Position numbers and translations under genes: made by a program. Positions 23,631-38,000 of a stretch of 64,000 nt of DNA are shown here, piece by piece; positions within the stretch are counted from its first letter, which is position 1, and every line of letters starts with the position of its first letter. The notes beneath the pieces were generated by a model that did no database searches, had not been told where the DNA came from, and saw nothing but the letters and a program-made list of their open reading frames with translations. Source of the DNA: Stichopus chloronotus (lineage: Eukaryota; Echinodermata; Holothuroidea; Aspidochirotida; Stichopodidae); assembly GCA_021234535.1 (NCBI GenBank), contig CM037838.1:25831969-25895968 (forward strand), in the 5' to 3' direction.

Positions 23631-26600
23631 ATCTGCTCTTTGATAATCAAAATGTGCGCTGACTGTCTTTCTATTGAGGTTTCCTCTTGACTTCAAACAC
23701 AACGAACCTACCCACCAACTGAAAAAAAAAAAAAAACCAAAAATAAAAAGCAAAAGCGATAGAAAAGAAACGAACAAACACATAAACTATTATAGTCTTT
23801 GTTTAAGAATCTATCCCTTTAACTCTTTTGAATACAAATATTGCATTAGAAGGAGATGAGAGGAAAACAAATACAGCCGAAAACGATTTGGAATATTAAA
23901 TATCTGACTAAATATCGGTTTGACCACATACAAAACCGTGTACAAGTGACCGGCGAGCTAAGTCGACATAATGCCAGGAGCAAGAGGCTAAACAGAAGAA
24001 ACAATATGAAACATACAGTTCCACATGGCACGTTACTCTTATCGAAGCACTCCTCGTGACTCCATAATACCAACATACAGTTAATGTATTATCGCCATGG
24101 TTATGATGAACTGTGTTGTATTTTGAGTCCACAGAAAATGGTCACTTGATTGGTCTTGTTCTCCATGCATTCATTATCTTATCTTTTCAACCGTTAGCCT
24201 TTTGTTGCCTTGGCAACACCAGTGAATAACAGACATAAAAATATATAAACATGCAAATGAAATATGTGAGAGGAGTGGATACCAACCTAAACAGTGTTTT
24301 GTTACATGCCCCAGGAGTTTCCATCATTGAGGTTAGAATGTGCCAAAAACATTACTGAGTTTAGTTTTTTATACATAGCTGATGTAATGAAGCAACAGAT
24401 ATAACAGAAAAACTCAAAAACTATCCACTACTCTAGTAGACCTTCATCAGCATAATCTACCACATAGCTCAATGGTCACATGCAACCCAAAAGTGTGGGG
24501 AGGGGGAATAAAATGGTTCTCTGATGAGCAATATGGAGAATTTGCTTTCACTTTATCATAAAATTACCCATCTGCAGGATGGTTAGAGACATTGCTACAG
24601 TTTTGATTGTAATACCTACAATCTCTGGCTGCACAGGAACTGACATTGAGATTCTCCCCTTAATGGATGCCTCACCGTAATGTGACAAATCTCTTGGTTT
24701 ATAAATGTGATGGTACAAGAAGTAATCCTTAATACCTTCACAAGTGTAAAGATGATTGTATTTTTACCACGTAGTGATGACAGCTTGGTAACTAACAATA
24801 ACAGAAAGAGACAATGGAAACTTGACCCCAATTCTGGCAATAGTGAATGCACCATGCTATTGACAGTGCAGTGAGAAGGAATGATTGTTCTTGTCAAAAT
24901 CTATGATACACTGATACCAAGAAAGGACCAATCACAGAGCAAAAAAAAAAAAAAACATTACATAAGACTAAATAATTGTTGCACATCAAATGGCAATGAC
25001 CCCAAAAACATCACTTGAAAGGCGACCACTGATCGACGTTTAAGGCATTAACAACGGAATATTGATTGACTAAAGGCACAAAATGTTTGGAGCAAAAGAC
25101 CAAATAATTATTCCCCGCAAAAACAAAAAGTCAAAAGCTCCTCTATAAAAACTTGATAAAAGATCGACTGTGGGGATCAACATAGAGTTAAAGCAATATG
25201 CTTCCTTTGAAGCAACAATTAAAACATTTACGTATTATTACCGATGGACAATATTTATATACTCAGAAAATACCAAATTTTAGTCTACAGCGTTATGCAG
25301 GAAAATTGTTTTGAATACTTCAGTAGAGTTAGAATACACACACAGAGGAAAAGGGGAACCACCAAATTTGTGGTACTCCTTTGAAAATATGTTGATTCTT
25401 TGAAAGTATCAGCATCTAGTGTAAGGAATACATTTTTATCTCTTTTTTTGTGACAGGAAAGTTAAAAATCAAAGACTTCCATTGTTTGATAGTGATTTGA
25501 TTGCAGACAGACAGGTAAAATGCCAAGTATTATTTTGGACTTGGCCTAAAAAAAACAAAAATTTTTCCAAACACATTCTTGTGACACATTCATCGAAACA
25601 ATGTACGCTGCTTTTTCATTTCCATTGACTGTAGCTCAAGGGTTCAATTACATCATGTGTAGAATAAACTCACTTGAAATCAGATATTCTGATTATCCAG
25701 CTAAAACACATTTAACACCAAACTTTTTGCTTTCACCAATCTGATGACAAACAGTTGGAATGATAAAGAATCGAATTTTCCAGGTACTGAATCAATCGAA
25801 TCCTCAGATTCATAGCTTTTGGTAGGAATAATGAGCAAGACCCTGCGTGTTTGAAACGGATTGGCAAAAGTTACTGGAAATGTGTGAAGTGATTTCACAG
25901 AACTGACGGTTCTATGAACGTCAATCCAAGTCTCGGAGACAGCCGTCACAAAAACCCGTGCAAGAAGTTGGACCATGCTATTTCAATTTCGAGGAATTTG
26001 GTTGTGATACGGGTTGCCACTGTAAGTGACGACAAATCAGGTTATTTCACTTCTTTAAACATCTTACACTAGTTTGATAAAGAAAGAAAAAATAATTAAA
26101 ATGAGTGCAGGTCTAGATGTCTACCAGATTTACAGTTTCAATAATGGTACATTACGACGAAAAAAGAAAGAAAAAGAAACTCATCAAGTTTGGATGGAAT
26201 GCGTGTTCAGTGACAGAGTTTATGAGATGCTTTATGAGCAAAATTACTAACTAATGAATACATTTATCAATTTTTTTTTGCCATCTTTGATGACCATTTT
26301 AGCAAATCAATTTATCACCAGCAATGAATACGACCAAGGAAAGATATACGGTAAACAGACGGCATACTGTAGTTACGATAGCAAGGTATATATAAACGAA
26401 TACAGCGTGAAAAATGTACATAAACGAAACCTTCAAAAAGAATAAGAAACACACTGATGAATAACTTGAATTAAGACAAAAAAAAAATATGTGCTGAAGG
26501 AATGTACAAAAATATGTGAAATGGAGTATTATTCTTTATTTACATAAAGCCATTAAAATTGTGCAAAATTTTCTCTTCTAATTGTTTTGTTTCAAATTCT

Positions 26601-28150
26601 GAATCAAAATTCTGAATACATTAAAACTGGCAGTAGCACAAAAGCTTTCTGTTCTGGCACTTGAAATTCATAACATCTTAAAACCTATTAAGTTAACGAA
26701 AAATGACTAAAAAAAAAGAAAAAGATTCCTGTAGCAATTCTGAAGTCCACAGTTCCATAATCTTTGCGATTCATTCCACTTGTTTCATAAGGAGTGTGAA
26801 TACATCCATCATTGAATTGTTTATGAGGAAATTATAAGGGTTTCATTTCTTCAAAAGTAGAACATTTTTATTTGCTTTTTGACAGGTAACCCAGGTACCC
26901 AAATGTGCTTTACTACCAGGATCCAAAACTACTTCCTGGTTCTTTCACAAAGTGAAAAACTACACAACCACGGAGTGAGCAAACAGTGTCAGATTGCTGA
27001 ATTTCGCCTACTTTACAGATAAAATACAGTTCAAAATACAGTTTTTCTTTTTTCTGATATGTTTCTGTGGAAAATAAATGGCCTAGTGTTGCATTGCATA
27101 AATTGTGATTGTGTATGAACCATCGCTGTGTATACAAACTTGAAATTTGAAGCACTTGCATAATATAAATGACTGAAGACCAAGTTTAACTGAACTCAGA
27201 TGGCTTAAAATTGGGCTGCATGAAGCCTTCATAACATGGAGTCATCAGTTACATTTAAAAACATCATTAGTTGCTTTTGAAGAAAGCAAACACATTACAG
27301 GAAAAAAACATGACACTTCAACAAATCTTTCTAATAATAAATCAAGAAAGGAAAAAAAAGCTAAACAGAACATTAAAAAAAAATGTTTGAGGTATTTCAA
27401 CGAGATATTTATGTAACCAACATTAATAACATTTCTCTTTTTTACCATTGATCTGATAACACAACTTAAACTTCACCTTTTCTAAAGGACCCACAAGAGT
27501 TGTTGCTAAGCACCATATTTTGTTTTTGCTTACAGTCTACATAAACAGCTGCACAGCTAATTGACTCAGTTGTGGCCTCAGAACCGAAACTGCTTGGAAA
27601 GGCCTGAACGAAAGCTACCAACTGTTCCACGGAATGATCTAAGGCACTTTTTATGGCGACTATTTGTATATTACCAAGGTGGATGATGAACATCAGGGAT
27701 GTTTTAAGCCACAGGTGGAGGAGCAGACGTCTGCTCCTTAGCAGCACACTTGAGATGGAGGAGCAGAAGTCTACTCCTCATCAGATTTCTTCAAACTGTC
27801 TTCTGGAGAATCGATGTAAGTTAACTTCCTCCAATGAGAAATCAAGCAAGTGAACACAAAGCTTCCTCAGGGAGACTCTTGTCCTGTAGTTATGTGAGTA
27901 CAACAATATGTGAATTCAATTACATGTGAATACAATGGAGTTCACTTCCTTGATCCATCTGAGGGACCTTAAAGAAATGTATCTGGAATCTTCTGCGGCA
28001 ATAATTGAACAGTTGAATAGCACCCTCGATTTACCCTATCACTTTACCCAACAGCACAGCCATTCCCCTTCCCAGCATTGCAGTAGGGTGAGTAAAACTT
28101 GCATAGTATATGATGTCACTACGGAAGTGTGACTGCTTGGAATATCATAG

Positions 28151-28156
28151 TTTATT
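28151..28156 (-). promoter_or_regulatory. Candidate poly(A) signal for crb
   Basis: AATAAA on the minus strand, about 665 bases after the Crumbs stop codon. It is one of several such hexamers between 26.5 and 28.8 kb, including 26535-26540 and 26867-26872. Choice of this one rests only on proximity. Confidence 0.3.
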
Positions 28157-28820
28157 CATTCCCTTAAAATTGTTGAAGTATACCAACACAGTCAGTAAGA
28201 GTGCTACAAAGGTGCCAAGACAATTGCAGTAAAGGGAAACACAAGATCGTCAAATGGCTAAACCGATCCATCATCCAAACTGATCGATGGTGATATTACT
28301 AGTCATGTGACTTTAACATCCAGAAACTCCAACCTCAGCTGTCTTCACTTCTAATCTCGGTTGAGCTTGACAGTATTTCTTTGGACAACAGAGGCAAACA
28401 GAGGCACAAACTACTAACAAGTATGCAGCAACGGCTAATTGTAAAGTGTCCATGCGCCATCTGATCTGGAGTTGCCTTCCAGTCTAACTTTAACAGAGAC
28501 TAATTGTCACCTGCGACTCATGTTGGATTTGAAATATGCTTGTGTACAGCGGCTTCGTGCTTCTAAAACCATTAACTCCGTTTCTGGTTCTAATATGTGA
28601 CTTATGTTTATGAGCAATGTTCAAATGATGTATATCTTGCCTATGTTCTGTCCTCAAATGATGCGAGCTTGCCCGAGCCCGTGCCGTCTCTGCAGACTCT
28701 AGCTACGGCCTTAGAAACCTCATGACCAACTTGCGGATCACATTGTTCGTGTCTGCAAGCCATCTCTAACGGCAGCAACCCCTGGTTGCTATGATGACCA
28801 CTCTACCTGAATCCAGAAAT

Positions 28821-29048
28821 TCAAATAAGCCTCTCCTGGGGCGGCAATTTGAGGACATTGTCCATTTCCACTCGTGACCCTGACATCTCCTGCCTGCTGG
28901 GGCTGTAGGTGCCGGCTGTCGCTCTTTGTTGACGGATGTTGAGGATGACGATGATCACAAAAATCAGAACAAGGAGGAGGATGACACCACCAATGATCCC
29001 ACCAATCAGAACCCAGTTTGTGGTATCTGGACTGGGTGTACCGGTGAA
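28821..29048 (-). CDS. crb: Crumbs last coding exon: transmembrane helix and ERLI tail
   Basis: Seventy-five codons and a TGA at 28821-28823, entered in phase 0 after [18 protein letters not shown] leads into a hydrophobic helix of about 27 residues (VLIGGIIGG to VIIVILN), then 37 cytoplasmic residues. Near the membrane is [14 protein letters not shown], the FERM-domain binding motif, with the Thr residues that aPKC phosphorylates in other animals. [10 protein letters not shown] follows, and the protein ends PPQERLI, the PDZ ligand bound by Pals1/Stardust and Par6. From memory, the tail is about as close to Drosophila (LEMDNVLK) as to vertebrate CRB1 (GTYSPSRQE). The intact tail argues for a working gene. 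Confidence 0.97.
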   Translation of the reverse strand, partial: FTGTPSPDTTNWVLIGGIIGGVILLLVLIFVIIVILNIRQQRATAGTYSPSRQEMSGSRVEMDNVLKLPPQERLI

Positions 29049-32000
29049 CTGAAACAAGAACATGAAGTGGTGCTATGGTAGTTCAATGCGTGGAGTCCAC
29101 ATAACAAATTAGATTATATTTCTAAAACTGTGTGTGATAGTTCAGGTAAAGAGCTACATAATACCCTCATACTGTTATCAATGAGTTGTACGTCTTCAAA
29201 TCAACGATGGTTGTCGGATGAACTTCTGAGTATAGGCAGTGCTGGACAACTGCATTTTAGCCTTGGAAATTATTTAAAAAAAAAAACTTAAAGAAAATTT
29301 ATTACAGTAACTGCATCAGAGATTAGTCTTCCACTAAAATAGAATGGTGTCATTACATTTGTCCTTTATCCTTTATGTACAGTACCTGTCACATATTTAT
29401 TCCTTTTTCCCCAAGTATGGAAGTGTTCCAGACACAATATGTAATGCAGAAAAGAGTTCCAAGGGAAGTTCAAATTACATGATTGGTTCTTCTTCCATTA
29501 ATTCTCTTAAAACCACACGAAATAACTAATACGAAACATCTCCAAATTTCTGGTTTTGGCATTTGTTTTCTTTGCTGTACAGACCGGTGCTTGCAATTGT
29601 GGCTAAACGTGTGGGTTTTGTTGGATAGTGCTCCAACGACATGATATCCTACCATTTCGCAGGTTGGCCCGACGAAATTCTCTAGGCAACTACACGTCCC
29701 ATTATCGTTGCAAGTACCGGAGTTCATGCAGGGATTGACGAGGCACAGGACCATTTCATCGCAGTAAGTGCCGGTGTAAGGGGCGATGCATTCACACTTG
29801 AAGGCACCGTTTAAATTTTGGCAAGTTCCACCTTCTAAGCAGGGGTTGGAACGGCACTCGTCGACTGTCGTTCTCACAGAAGCTGCCATTGTACCCTGTG
29901 GAGGAGTGGAAAAACGAGAGGGTAGATTCAACAAGGATCGTAAAATTTGATTGGCGCTCAACAAATTTTTACACTAAGACCCCTGAAATTTGATCTATCA
30001 TATGGTTTAATGCAATGTGCATCCCAAAAACATGTGAGTGTAAACACCAGCAAAATCCTGAAACCGTCCGTCTATGAAGGAATCAGTGACTACACCTTCA
30101 TGACGACCTAACAGAGGAGGGTGATGATAATATACATTACACACCTTTCAGAATGGATATAAATCAAAACAGGAACTCCAAACTCTAAGCACTCAGGAAT
30201 GGCAAACCGGGAAGAAGACACTAGTCTGTTGTATGCATGACAGCATCATGAGCAGTACTGAGAGGACATCAGCACTTTCGACATGGAAGATGGGAGTGCA
30301 CTTCTTAAGTAGACAGGTAAGAAGGGAATGAAGTAAATCAGGTCAACTCCTAGTCAAAATAAGATATTCTAATATTTACCTTTGTTCCTTAAGTTTGACT
30401 AACAAACACTTGTCATATTAATATGATTTCACTTGTAGTCCTGCACATTCTGCAGTTGACATCTTGTTCGGGGGACATCAGTTTCTTTTATGGAAGCCAA
30501 CTTTTAAGAAGCTTTTTGTCTTTCATTTTTTCAATCAGATTCTTAAGACCTAAAGTTGTTGTCTAAAGTATGTACTCATTTTCTGTGAGTTTCATACACA
30601 AAGGCACAATCCAATGCGAGGCTTCTGGTTTCAACAAACTATTTGAAGGTACAATAATATGAATGCTAGTTAGATGTAAGTTTATGGTCTATAAAGATTG
30701 ACAAGATTGATATGTGACTCAAGGAGCTGTTAATACAAGGTCATGCACATGGCACATGACGGTACATGCATATACTGACATGAAATACATTTATGAAGTT
30801 ACACAGAACAATTGTCTCCTCACTAAAGAGTACCAACTTACTAGTTGATCAACACTCTTCTTAAAAGACCATCAAGGCCAAACATAACAGCAGAATTGAG
30901 GCACTGGAGTCAACAAAGGCAAACAACAGTATATTATACAAAACAGATCTGCAATCTCATGATACAAAGAGAGATATGCACCCTTCGGCAATGTCTAATA
31001 AATTCTAAATTCCAGATGATACCATTTCTGAAGTTACTTTCCATACCTGTGCCAGTGCAATCACAGTAATATCCTGCAACCTCGTCCACGCACGCCCCGT
31101 TCGTGCAGTTGTTGTTAACGCAGTCGTCGATGTCTTCCTCACAGTTGGGACCTGTGAAACCCTCCGCGCAGAAGCATTCGTACGAGAAGTCAAAGTCCGT
31201 GCAGCTGGCCCCGTTCTTACAGACCCCGTCCTTACAATTTGGTAGGTCAACCTCACAAACATCACCTGTTTGACATCAAAAGATGGGGACGAAAAATGTT
31301 TCAGTTGAGACAGAGCTATATGCCAAACTAAAGTCACAAAAGCAGAACTTATAGGAAAGACAAAAGAAGAAGATGGTGGAATTAATTGGAGATTGACTGG
31401 GTTCACGTAAACCAAGATCTGATTCCAATGGAAGGATCATATCCTGTCAAGTTTACACATTCAAACTGCAGGTGATCTTTTGAGAGTGATCTCAGAATGA
31501 TAGCAGAGTGATCGGAGAGAGCAGTCACGAAGTCACGTGATCTGATCATATGGTTAGATTTATCTGAGAGACTTGTGAGAGCGATCACGAGTTACTGATC
31601 ACGGGTCCTTGGTCTTGTTTGTGCTACTGTACATTCTTTATACAAAAACACTCAATGCATGGCAACTGAAAACATCTGTATACGAACTGCAAATCTGTAT
31701 GTAGGTGAAAAACATCTGCGATATTTCTATCAGCAAGAATCTCTGTATAACATACATGTGCAGTAATGACAAGTGCACACAAGTGATGTCTATGTTTTAT
31801 TTGGATCCAGTGCTGATGCGGTAATCTGGGTTTCAGGAACTTCTGAATTTATAAACTACATCTTCTTGGAAAACGAAAGTAAATGCAACCGTCTGATTCT
31901 TGATACAACCTGATAAAATTCAGGGGAAAACTGAACCGTAACGTTTAGTTGTTTGCCAGTTACATTATCCAGTAATTTTCATTGGATGTGTGTTACACAA

Positions 32001-35000
32001 TTTCATGACAATGCCTTTTGCATTAGAGAGTTTGGGCTTCACTTATTGATCCGTGATGCCATTCTGATGTTTAAATACATTTCTATGAATATTATCATAA
32101 CTAAAATGTCTTCCATGCCATAACTGTGCTATTTAAGGAGAATTTAGACTAAAAATTCACCTAGAACTTAATATAGTTGCCTACGTCTTGGAGCAATGGT
32201 GCACGCAGGCAATCCAATATTTTTGAGGGAAAAGCTAAAATTCACCTAGGACTGACTATGGTTGCCTAAGCCTTGCACCACTGGTGCATGCAGGTAATCC
32301 AATACGTTGGAGGAGGAAAAGTTGGTTTCAATCTGCTGGTTTTCATAAGTCAGATGACAGTTAGTTGGGTTTGCAGCCAATTATGTATCAGCCATGGTAC
32401 ACTTAACATACTATGCAATGCAGTGTGAGGGAGGTACTCTCCTGAAAAGCACATTAGAAAAAAAAAAAACTGATTCCTGACAGAGTCATTACTACTTACG
32501 ATTAATTGAAGAAAGCAATTCCAACTAAACCTGGATGAACGAAACACTGAATATCTCTTCAAGTGTTGCCAGAATAAACGAGACTTTGCACATATCTTCT
32601 GGATTAAATTGGACTAAACTACTTAAACTTAGAAGATAATGAAATACTTGATCGAGACCCAGGAAGCATAAAAATTGCCATCATAAGGATGTACATGCAA
32701 CAATGATTTTGAACAAAACACGAAACTCTCTAGCATACACTCTCTAGCAAACTCTCTAGCAAACACAAAAATCTTACCTACAAGACCTTCAGAGCATGAA
32801 TTCATTCATTGACATGCTTTTTAAACTGGTTTTCTGATGACTGCAGTGTACCACATACACTTTCTGTCTAAACCTTACCTTTTCATCCTTAGATAAATTG
32901 AAACGTAAGTCCCTTCGATACAAACGTTCTATGAAAGTAAGTTCCCTTCTATTAAAAGTAAGTTCCACTGCGATTCACTTTTCAGAAGAGTCTAACAATT
33001 AATTGATAACTGCTCTTTGATGAAACATAAAGCTACAATCTGACTGACTGGTTTTCACTTTGGTGACTTTTGTACAGGAAATCCAAAGTGATTACACATA
33101 CTGTACACTATAGGACCTGAGAACCAACTGGTTAAAGCAAACATCTGATTTTATATGACACATTACAAGTGCGTTTAAGTGACGCCCTTTGTAGCTTGTA
33201 ACAGAGCCGGTGAGAGGTAACAAAGATGAGACTAATTTTATGCTAACACAGCACCAAAAAATAACAATATAGTACAGTCAGATGGTACAGCAATAGCTGG
33301 TATGGTATGTCTGTAACATGAACTTTGTACTTCACTGAATGGAGGGCAAGTTCCAATATGATTCATGCAAACTGTCTGAAAACAAATGTACATGCATGCC
33401 TGCATGCATGCATGCACACACACACACAAGCATAAGTAAACACACAGGCTGACTGAATTTCCTCAACAATTCACTGGTGTAGGTATTCACAAGTGATCAC
33501 ACTATAAAATCCCCAAGCTGCTAACACTTATGCACTGTTTGACCTCACACAGAGCGTACCTGAATAACGCTCTAATATAGCGCTTTTTTAATTCTAGACC
33601 CGTCATCATTTGGCTTTTGCGTGCCAGTTAAAAATGTGTTTCTTCACAAACAATTTAATGCTTCCTATCCTCATACCTATGTTCTTATAAATACCTACCT
33701 ACATTTTGACAGTTTTGATGGAAAGCAGAGAGTGGAAAATCTTCGAGATATGCAGGCTATGTTTGAAATACATTAATGACACAATATTTTCGAGAAGTGT
33801 GACTACTGATAAAACGAAGCAAAACATAGAGTTTCCACATTTAATATTCAGGCTCTTCACTGAGGCATGCCTTGACAATACAGCTAAAAAGCCCTGCCCC
33901 CTCCCCCACCCCTTAAAAAGAAAGAGAAGAAAGACAAGCACTTTGTGAGGATGAACTAGAGAATGAATGTATGTCCTACATGAAGGCTTTTTTGGCCCTC
34001 TTTTAAAATGACACTATTTTAAAGTCAAGTGTTTCCACTACATAAACAGCCCAAAACACACGTACCGCCGTAACCAGGGATACAAGCACACTCAGGACCG
34101 GCAAGGGTGTTGTTACAGGTGGCGTTGTTCATGCATGGCGAACTGGCACACCAGTCTATTTCATTTTCACATTCAGTGCCATTATAACCCTGACGGCAGG
34201 TGCATCCTCCAGTGAACGCGTCGTTCTCACGAGTCTGGGTGCAGCTGGCACCATTTTGACAGTCAAGGAATGCACAGGGTCCTCTGAACTGACAAAAGTC
34301 ACCTAACATAAAGGAGAAGAGCGATGAAAGATTAGCAGATCAAACCAACTCCTTGTCGAACTGATTTATCAATCGATATTTGATAGAAAGAATCTCCAGT
34401 GATTCCTAAGGAACATTTTGGCAAACAAATTGGCAATTACTTTGAGATGACTCTAATTTACTTAATTGATGACTAAAAAGTTGAATTGATGAATAGATGC
34501 TAAGTATTTTTCAATGACACTCAGTGACATTTGGCCAACCGTGCAGTTTTTGTGATCTGTATTGACCGATTAATCAATTGATATTCCCAAGCAAGAGTTC
34601 CATACAAAGTGAGCTCTCTAACAAATTATATCACAAAATGAAACAATTACGAACTGTGTACCATGATGAACAAATGATAATGATTGAATGAATGCACCGA
34701 TGATTGTATTCCATGGCTGCGACTTATTTTTCTATGGTTACATTCATGATTCTGTGCACGGATCAATGGCTCTACGCTCAATGTTGGAAACACTGCCATG
34801 ATTTTGCTAATCCTAGCAAACATCAGAACAACTACATGAGGCTTTTCATCACTTATATTGAGCTTGACTATTTGGATGCATTCATGTTCAGTGAAATGTT
34901 TAAGATGTTTGTATATGTTTATTTTACCTCAAACTCCAAAACATGTCTATCAATGCATTCATACAAATATTAGAGACTCAAAGATATCAGCAATAATTTT

Positions 35001-38000
35001 AATAATAGTATTTATGGTAACATGAAGAATAACTGGGGGAACCTTTTCCTTGGATGGGCTGAAGCTGGTGAATAGCTTAACATATACTATCTTTGGTGAA
35101 CAACACACAAAAAAAATGTTGTTCATAAAATTCTTCATAGAAAATTAAATACTCTACTGAATAAAAACTCCTAAGCCTATGACTGAAACTAGAATGGAAT
35201 GCAAAACAAAAAGGTGCCCCAAATCAACATAACAGTGTAATCAACAGTACTCCCATACATTACGAGGTAGATACGTGGTGTAATCTGGTTCTCTACATAC
35301 TAACTTTTACAATTTTCACACAAATGCCAATCAACCAAAGAAACACACACTGCAACTAATGTGAGCTACTCTACAAGACAATGACAACATTCAGCTGCAA
35401 GTCATGTATAAAGTGTTCAAACGGGACATTTCGTTTCGGGCAGTTTATCAGCAACGAATTGGCTATTGAGTACTGTATGAAGGGATCTGATAATTTTCAT
35501 CGCAAGGACGCTGAAGGATCATAGCAGCAACCATAGAGGCCAACTGTCAGGCGTGAGACGGCACTGCCGAAAGGGTACAGATACGCCCACACTAAAACAC
35601 ACGGACAGGGAATCCTCACCGTAATGTACTGTACTGCACAGTGCATACTATCAGACATTATGACACACTCTGCAAAACAGAGATCCACAGAAAGCTAATG
35701 CAGAAGATCCTCAACAAATAAATGTAAACACTTCTATGTTGTCACTGTCAGTGACAATGGGGCAGTTACATGAAGGGAACAGTTGAGGGCGCTGGTGCGA
35801 TATGCTTCTCCTGTCACTGGTGCACAGCTAGGTGAATATGAAATAGGTTGCTCTGTCCATGTACTACAAAATAACTGAACACTATTAATTCTATGACTGA
35901 TGGAATTTCCTCAGCTATTTCTTGATTTCTTTGCTCTATAAAACGATCACCAAAGTTGGGCATCTTAGGAATCACTGAATTCCTAGCAATTTAGAAATAA
36001 AAATTTTGCATAACAGTTTTCAGGTCCTTCTTGGGGATTCTTGTTGCAACACCAGTGAAAGCCCTGTGCAACAAAATTCACAGAAAACTTGTTTTCCCTG
36101 ATGAAAAACAACAACGAAGAGCTGAAAACAAAATGGGAGGGAAAAAAAGCACAAATCTGTCTTCGAAGACGTATGGACAATCGACTTAAAAACAACTAAA
36201 ACTATGTGCAGGTACGGTAACTGACTATTGTGGCTACGTTAGCAGTGATAATAGCATGTGAAAACAGAAGTGAAATTGCATCAGACTAAATTCCTGAATT
36301 TTGTCTTTTTTACCACTGAGAGAAAATTAAGGTATTAGCCCTCTCAAATCACAGAAAAATGGTCACTCTAAACTACATAGCGTTATTGATTCTATACCTA
36401 GTCACAATCAACAGCCCATAAGATCAAGTCATGGAAACCACAGGAAAGTTGAAGTATTAGAGTTGTGTAAATGTTTGAAAGAAAGTATTTCTAGAAACTT
36501 GAAGTCTTTATATAACTCAATCTGAATCTAAGATCTGTGAAATGTAAGGAATACCAGACAAACTAGAAAGGGGGAGAGCAATATCACATGTCACTAGTTG
36601 GCCAATTTATATTAGGACATGTACAATCAAAGTTACTGTATGGTGTTAAAGGTTTTGTTAGGGCTATATTTATTACCTCTTTATTACTGCAGAGCTGTCA
36701 ACCTCAACAAATCAAAAAAAAAGTATTCCATACAGCAAAAAAAGTAGTTTAACTGGAAAAAAAGTATTCTTACAAAATAAAGCATGCTGCTTGTAATTCT
36801 GGCGATTAGACCCTTTTCAAACAAACTTTTTTGCTGTCTTTAATTTCTTTTTTTATGATTGACTGAATATTTTGTGGTAACTCTGATATCAAAATGATGT
36901 TATTTCATAAAAAAAATGTTGGTAAATAAAGTTTTAATGTTTCCAAAACATATTATGTAAACATTCTAAAAAACCAAACAACAAAAGGGAAAATGTATTG
37001 CCTGTATTTTGCTTCAAAAAAACGGAAAAATATGGCAAAACCGGGATGGCTGGCAGCTCTGTTACTGGGTTTCACATTGGTAAGTGAAATCAATATTTGT
37101 AAAGGAGAAAATATATGCTTCCAAAACAAAATCCTTGGGGCATATAAAATCCTCGCTGGTCCTTGAAATAAATGCTAAGTAAACAAAGGATAACATGAGA
37201 CATTCCACAGGAAGTTCCTCCCTTGACATCATACATTTGCATATTTAGCCAATGTTTATTCATGAGGGAGGTGACAAGACAGGAATTTGCCTAGAAATTT
37301 GTCCACATTCAATGCATTTTTATGGAATTTGTGGCTAAAATCAACATTTTTTAAGGTTAATACAGCCAATATTACAAAATGTCATTTCCATGTCATACAA
37401 CCTTCAAAAACTAACAAAACAACAAAACTTCTCTCAACTTTTTAAACAAAGCAAACTTTTTTACCAAACCCACATCTATCTATGGATATGTATACCAAGT
37501 ATGCCATAGGTACAAATAAAATGAAAATTATCACAACTTTCACTCACTTTTAAATGATTTGAGCAACTTCCAGTTTTGCTTCAAGCATGCAAAACCACTG
37601 CTGTTGTGATGTGTAAATTATGTTCATATAAAGTTACTTTTTCTCTTCAACGGACAAATAGATTAAGTTGAAGGATGCTAACTGCTTTCAATCCTATTTG
37701 TTGGTCATATCGGTATGGTATGAATTGCATAGTCTTACCTGCAACATACGACTGAAGGTGAAACAGCACAGGTTTGCTCAAAAAGAATTGACTGCGAGAA
37801 TAATTTTCAAGCAAAACCAAACTTTCAACTGACGTTTTAACTCTAGAGCAGCAATGCTGCTGAACCTCAATACTTCTGGTTGCTTAATGTTTTCTTTGCA
37901 GGATGTTCTGAGTGTGTTAGAAATAGTTTAATTGTGACAGATCCTCTTTCCTACCTGCTCTTTTGTTGGAGTGAGTTATGTACATTTTTTGTCACAGATG

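Larger units (their letters stand above)
21383..28150. other. Intergenic and crb 3' region
   Basis: No supported exon. It includes a degenerate tandem array (21977-22545), a purine-rich tandem repeat (23515-23630) and ordinary AT-rich sequence. The open stretch at 27466-27747 (minus) lies downstream of the Crumbs stop and has no domain that I recognise. Confidence 0.5.
29896..34065. other. Two Crumbs introns around the exon at 31047-31265
   Basis: Apart from the exon at 31047-31265, this contains an approximately 82-base tandem duplication (32153-32315) and a TGCA/CA microsatellite (33390-33428). No other exon is seen. Confidence 0.65.

Noticed and set aside
27466..27747. Minus-strand 93-codon open frame downstream of the Crumbs stop
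   Set aside because: Looks moderately protein-like, but has no domain that I know and lies in the probable 3' UTR or just beyond it.
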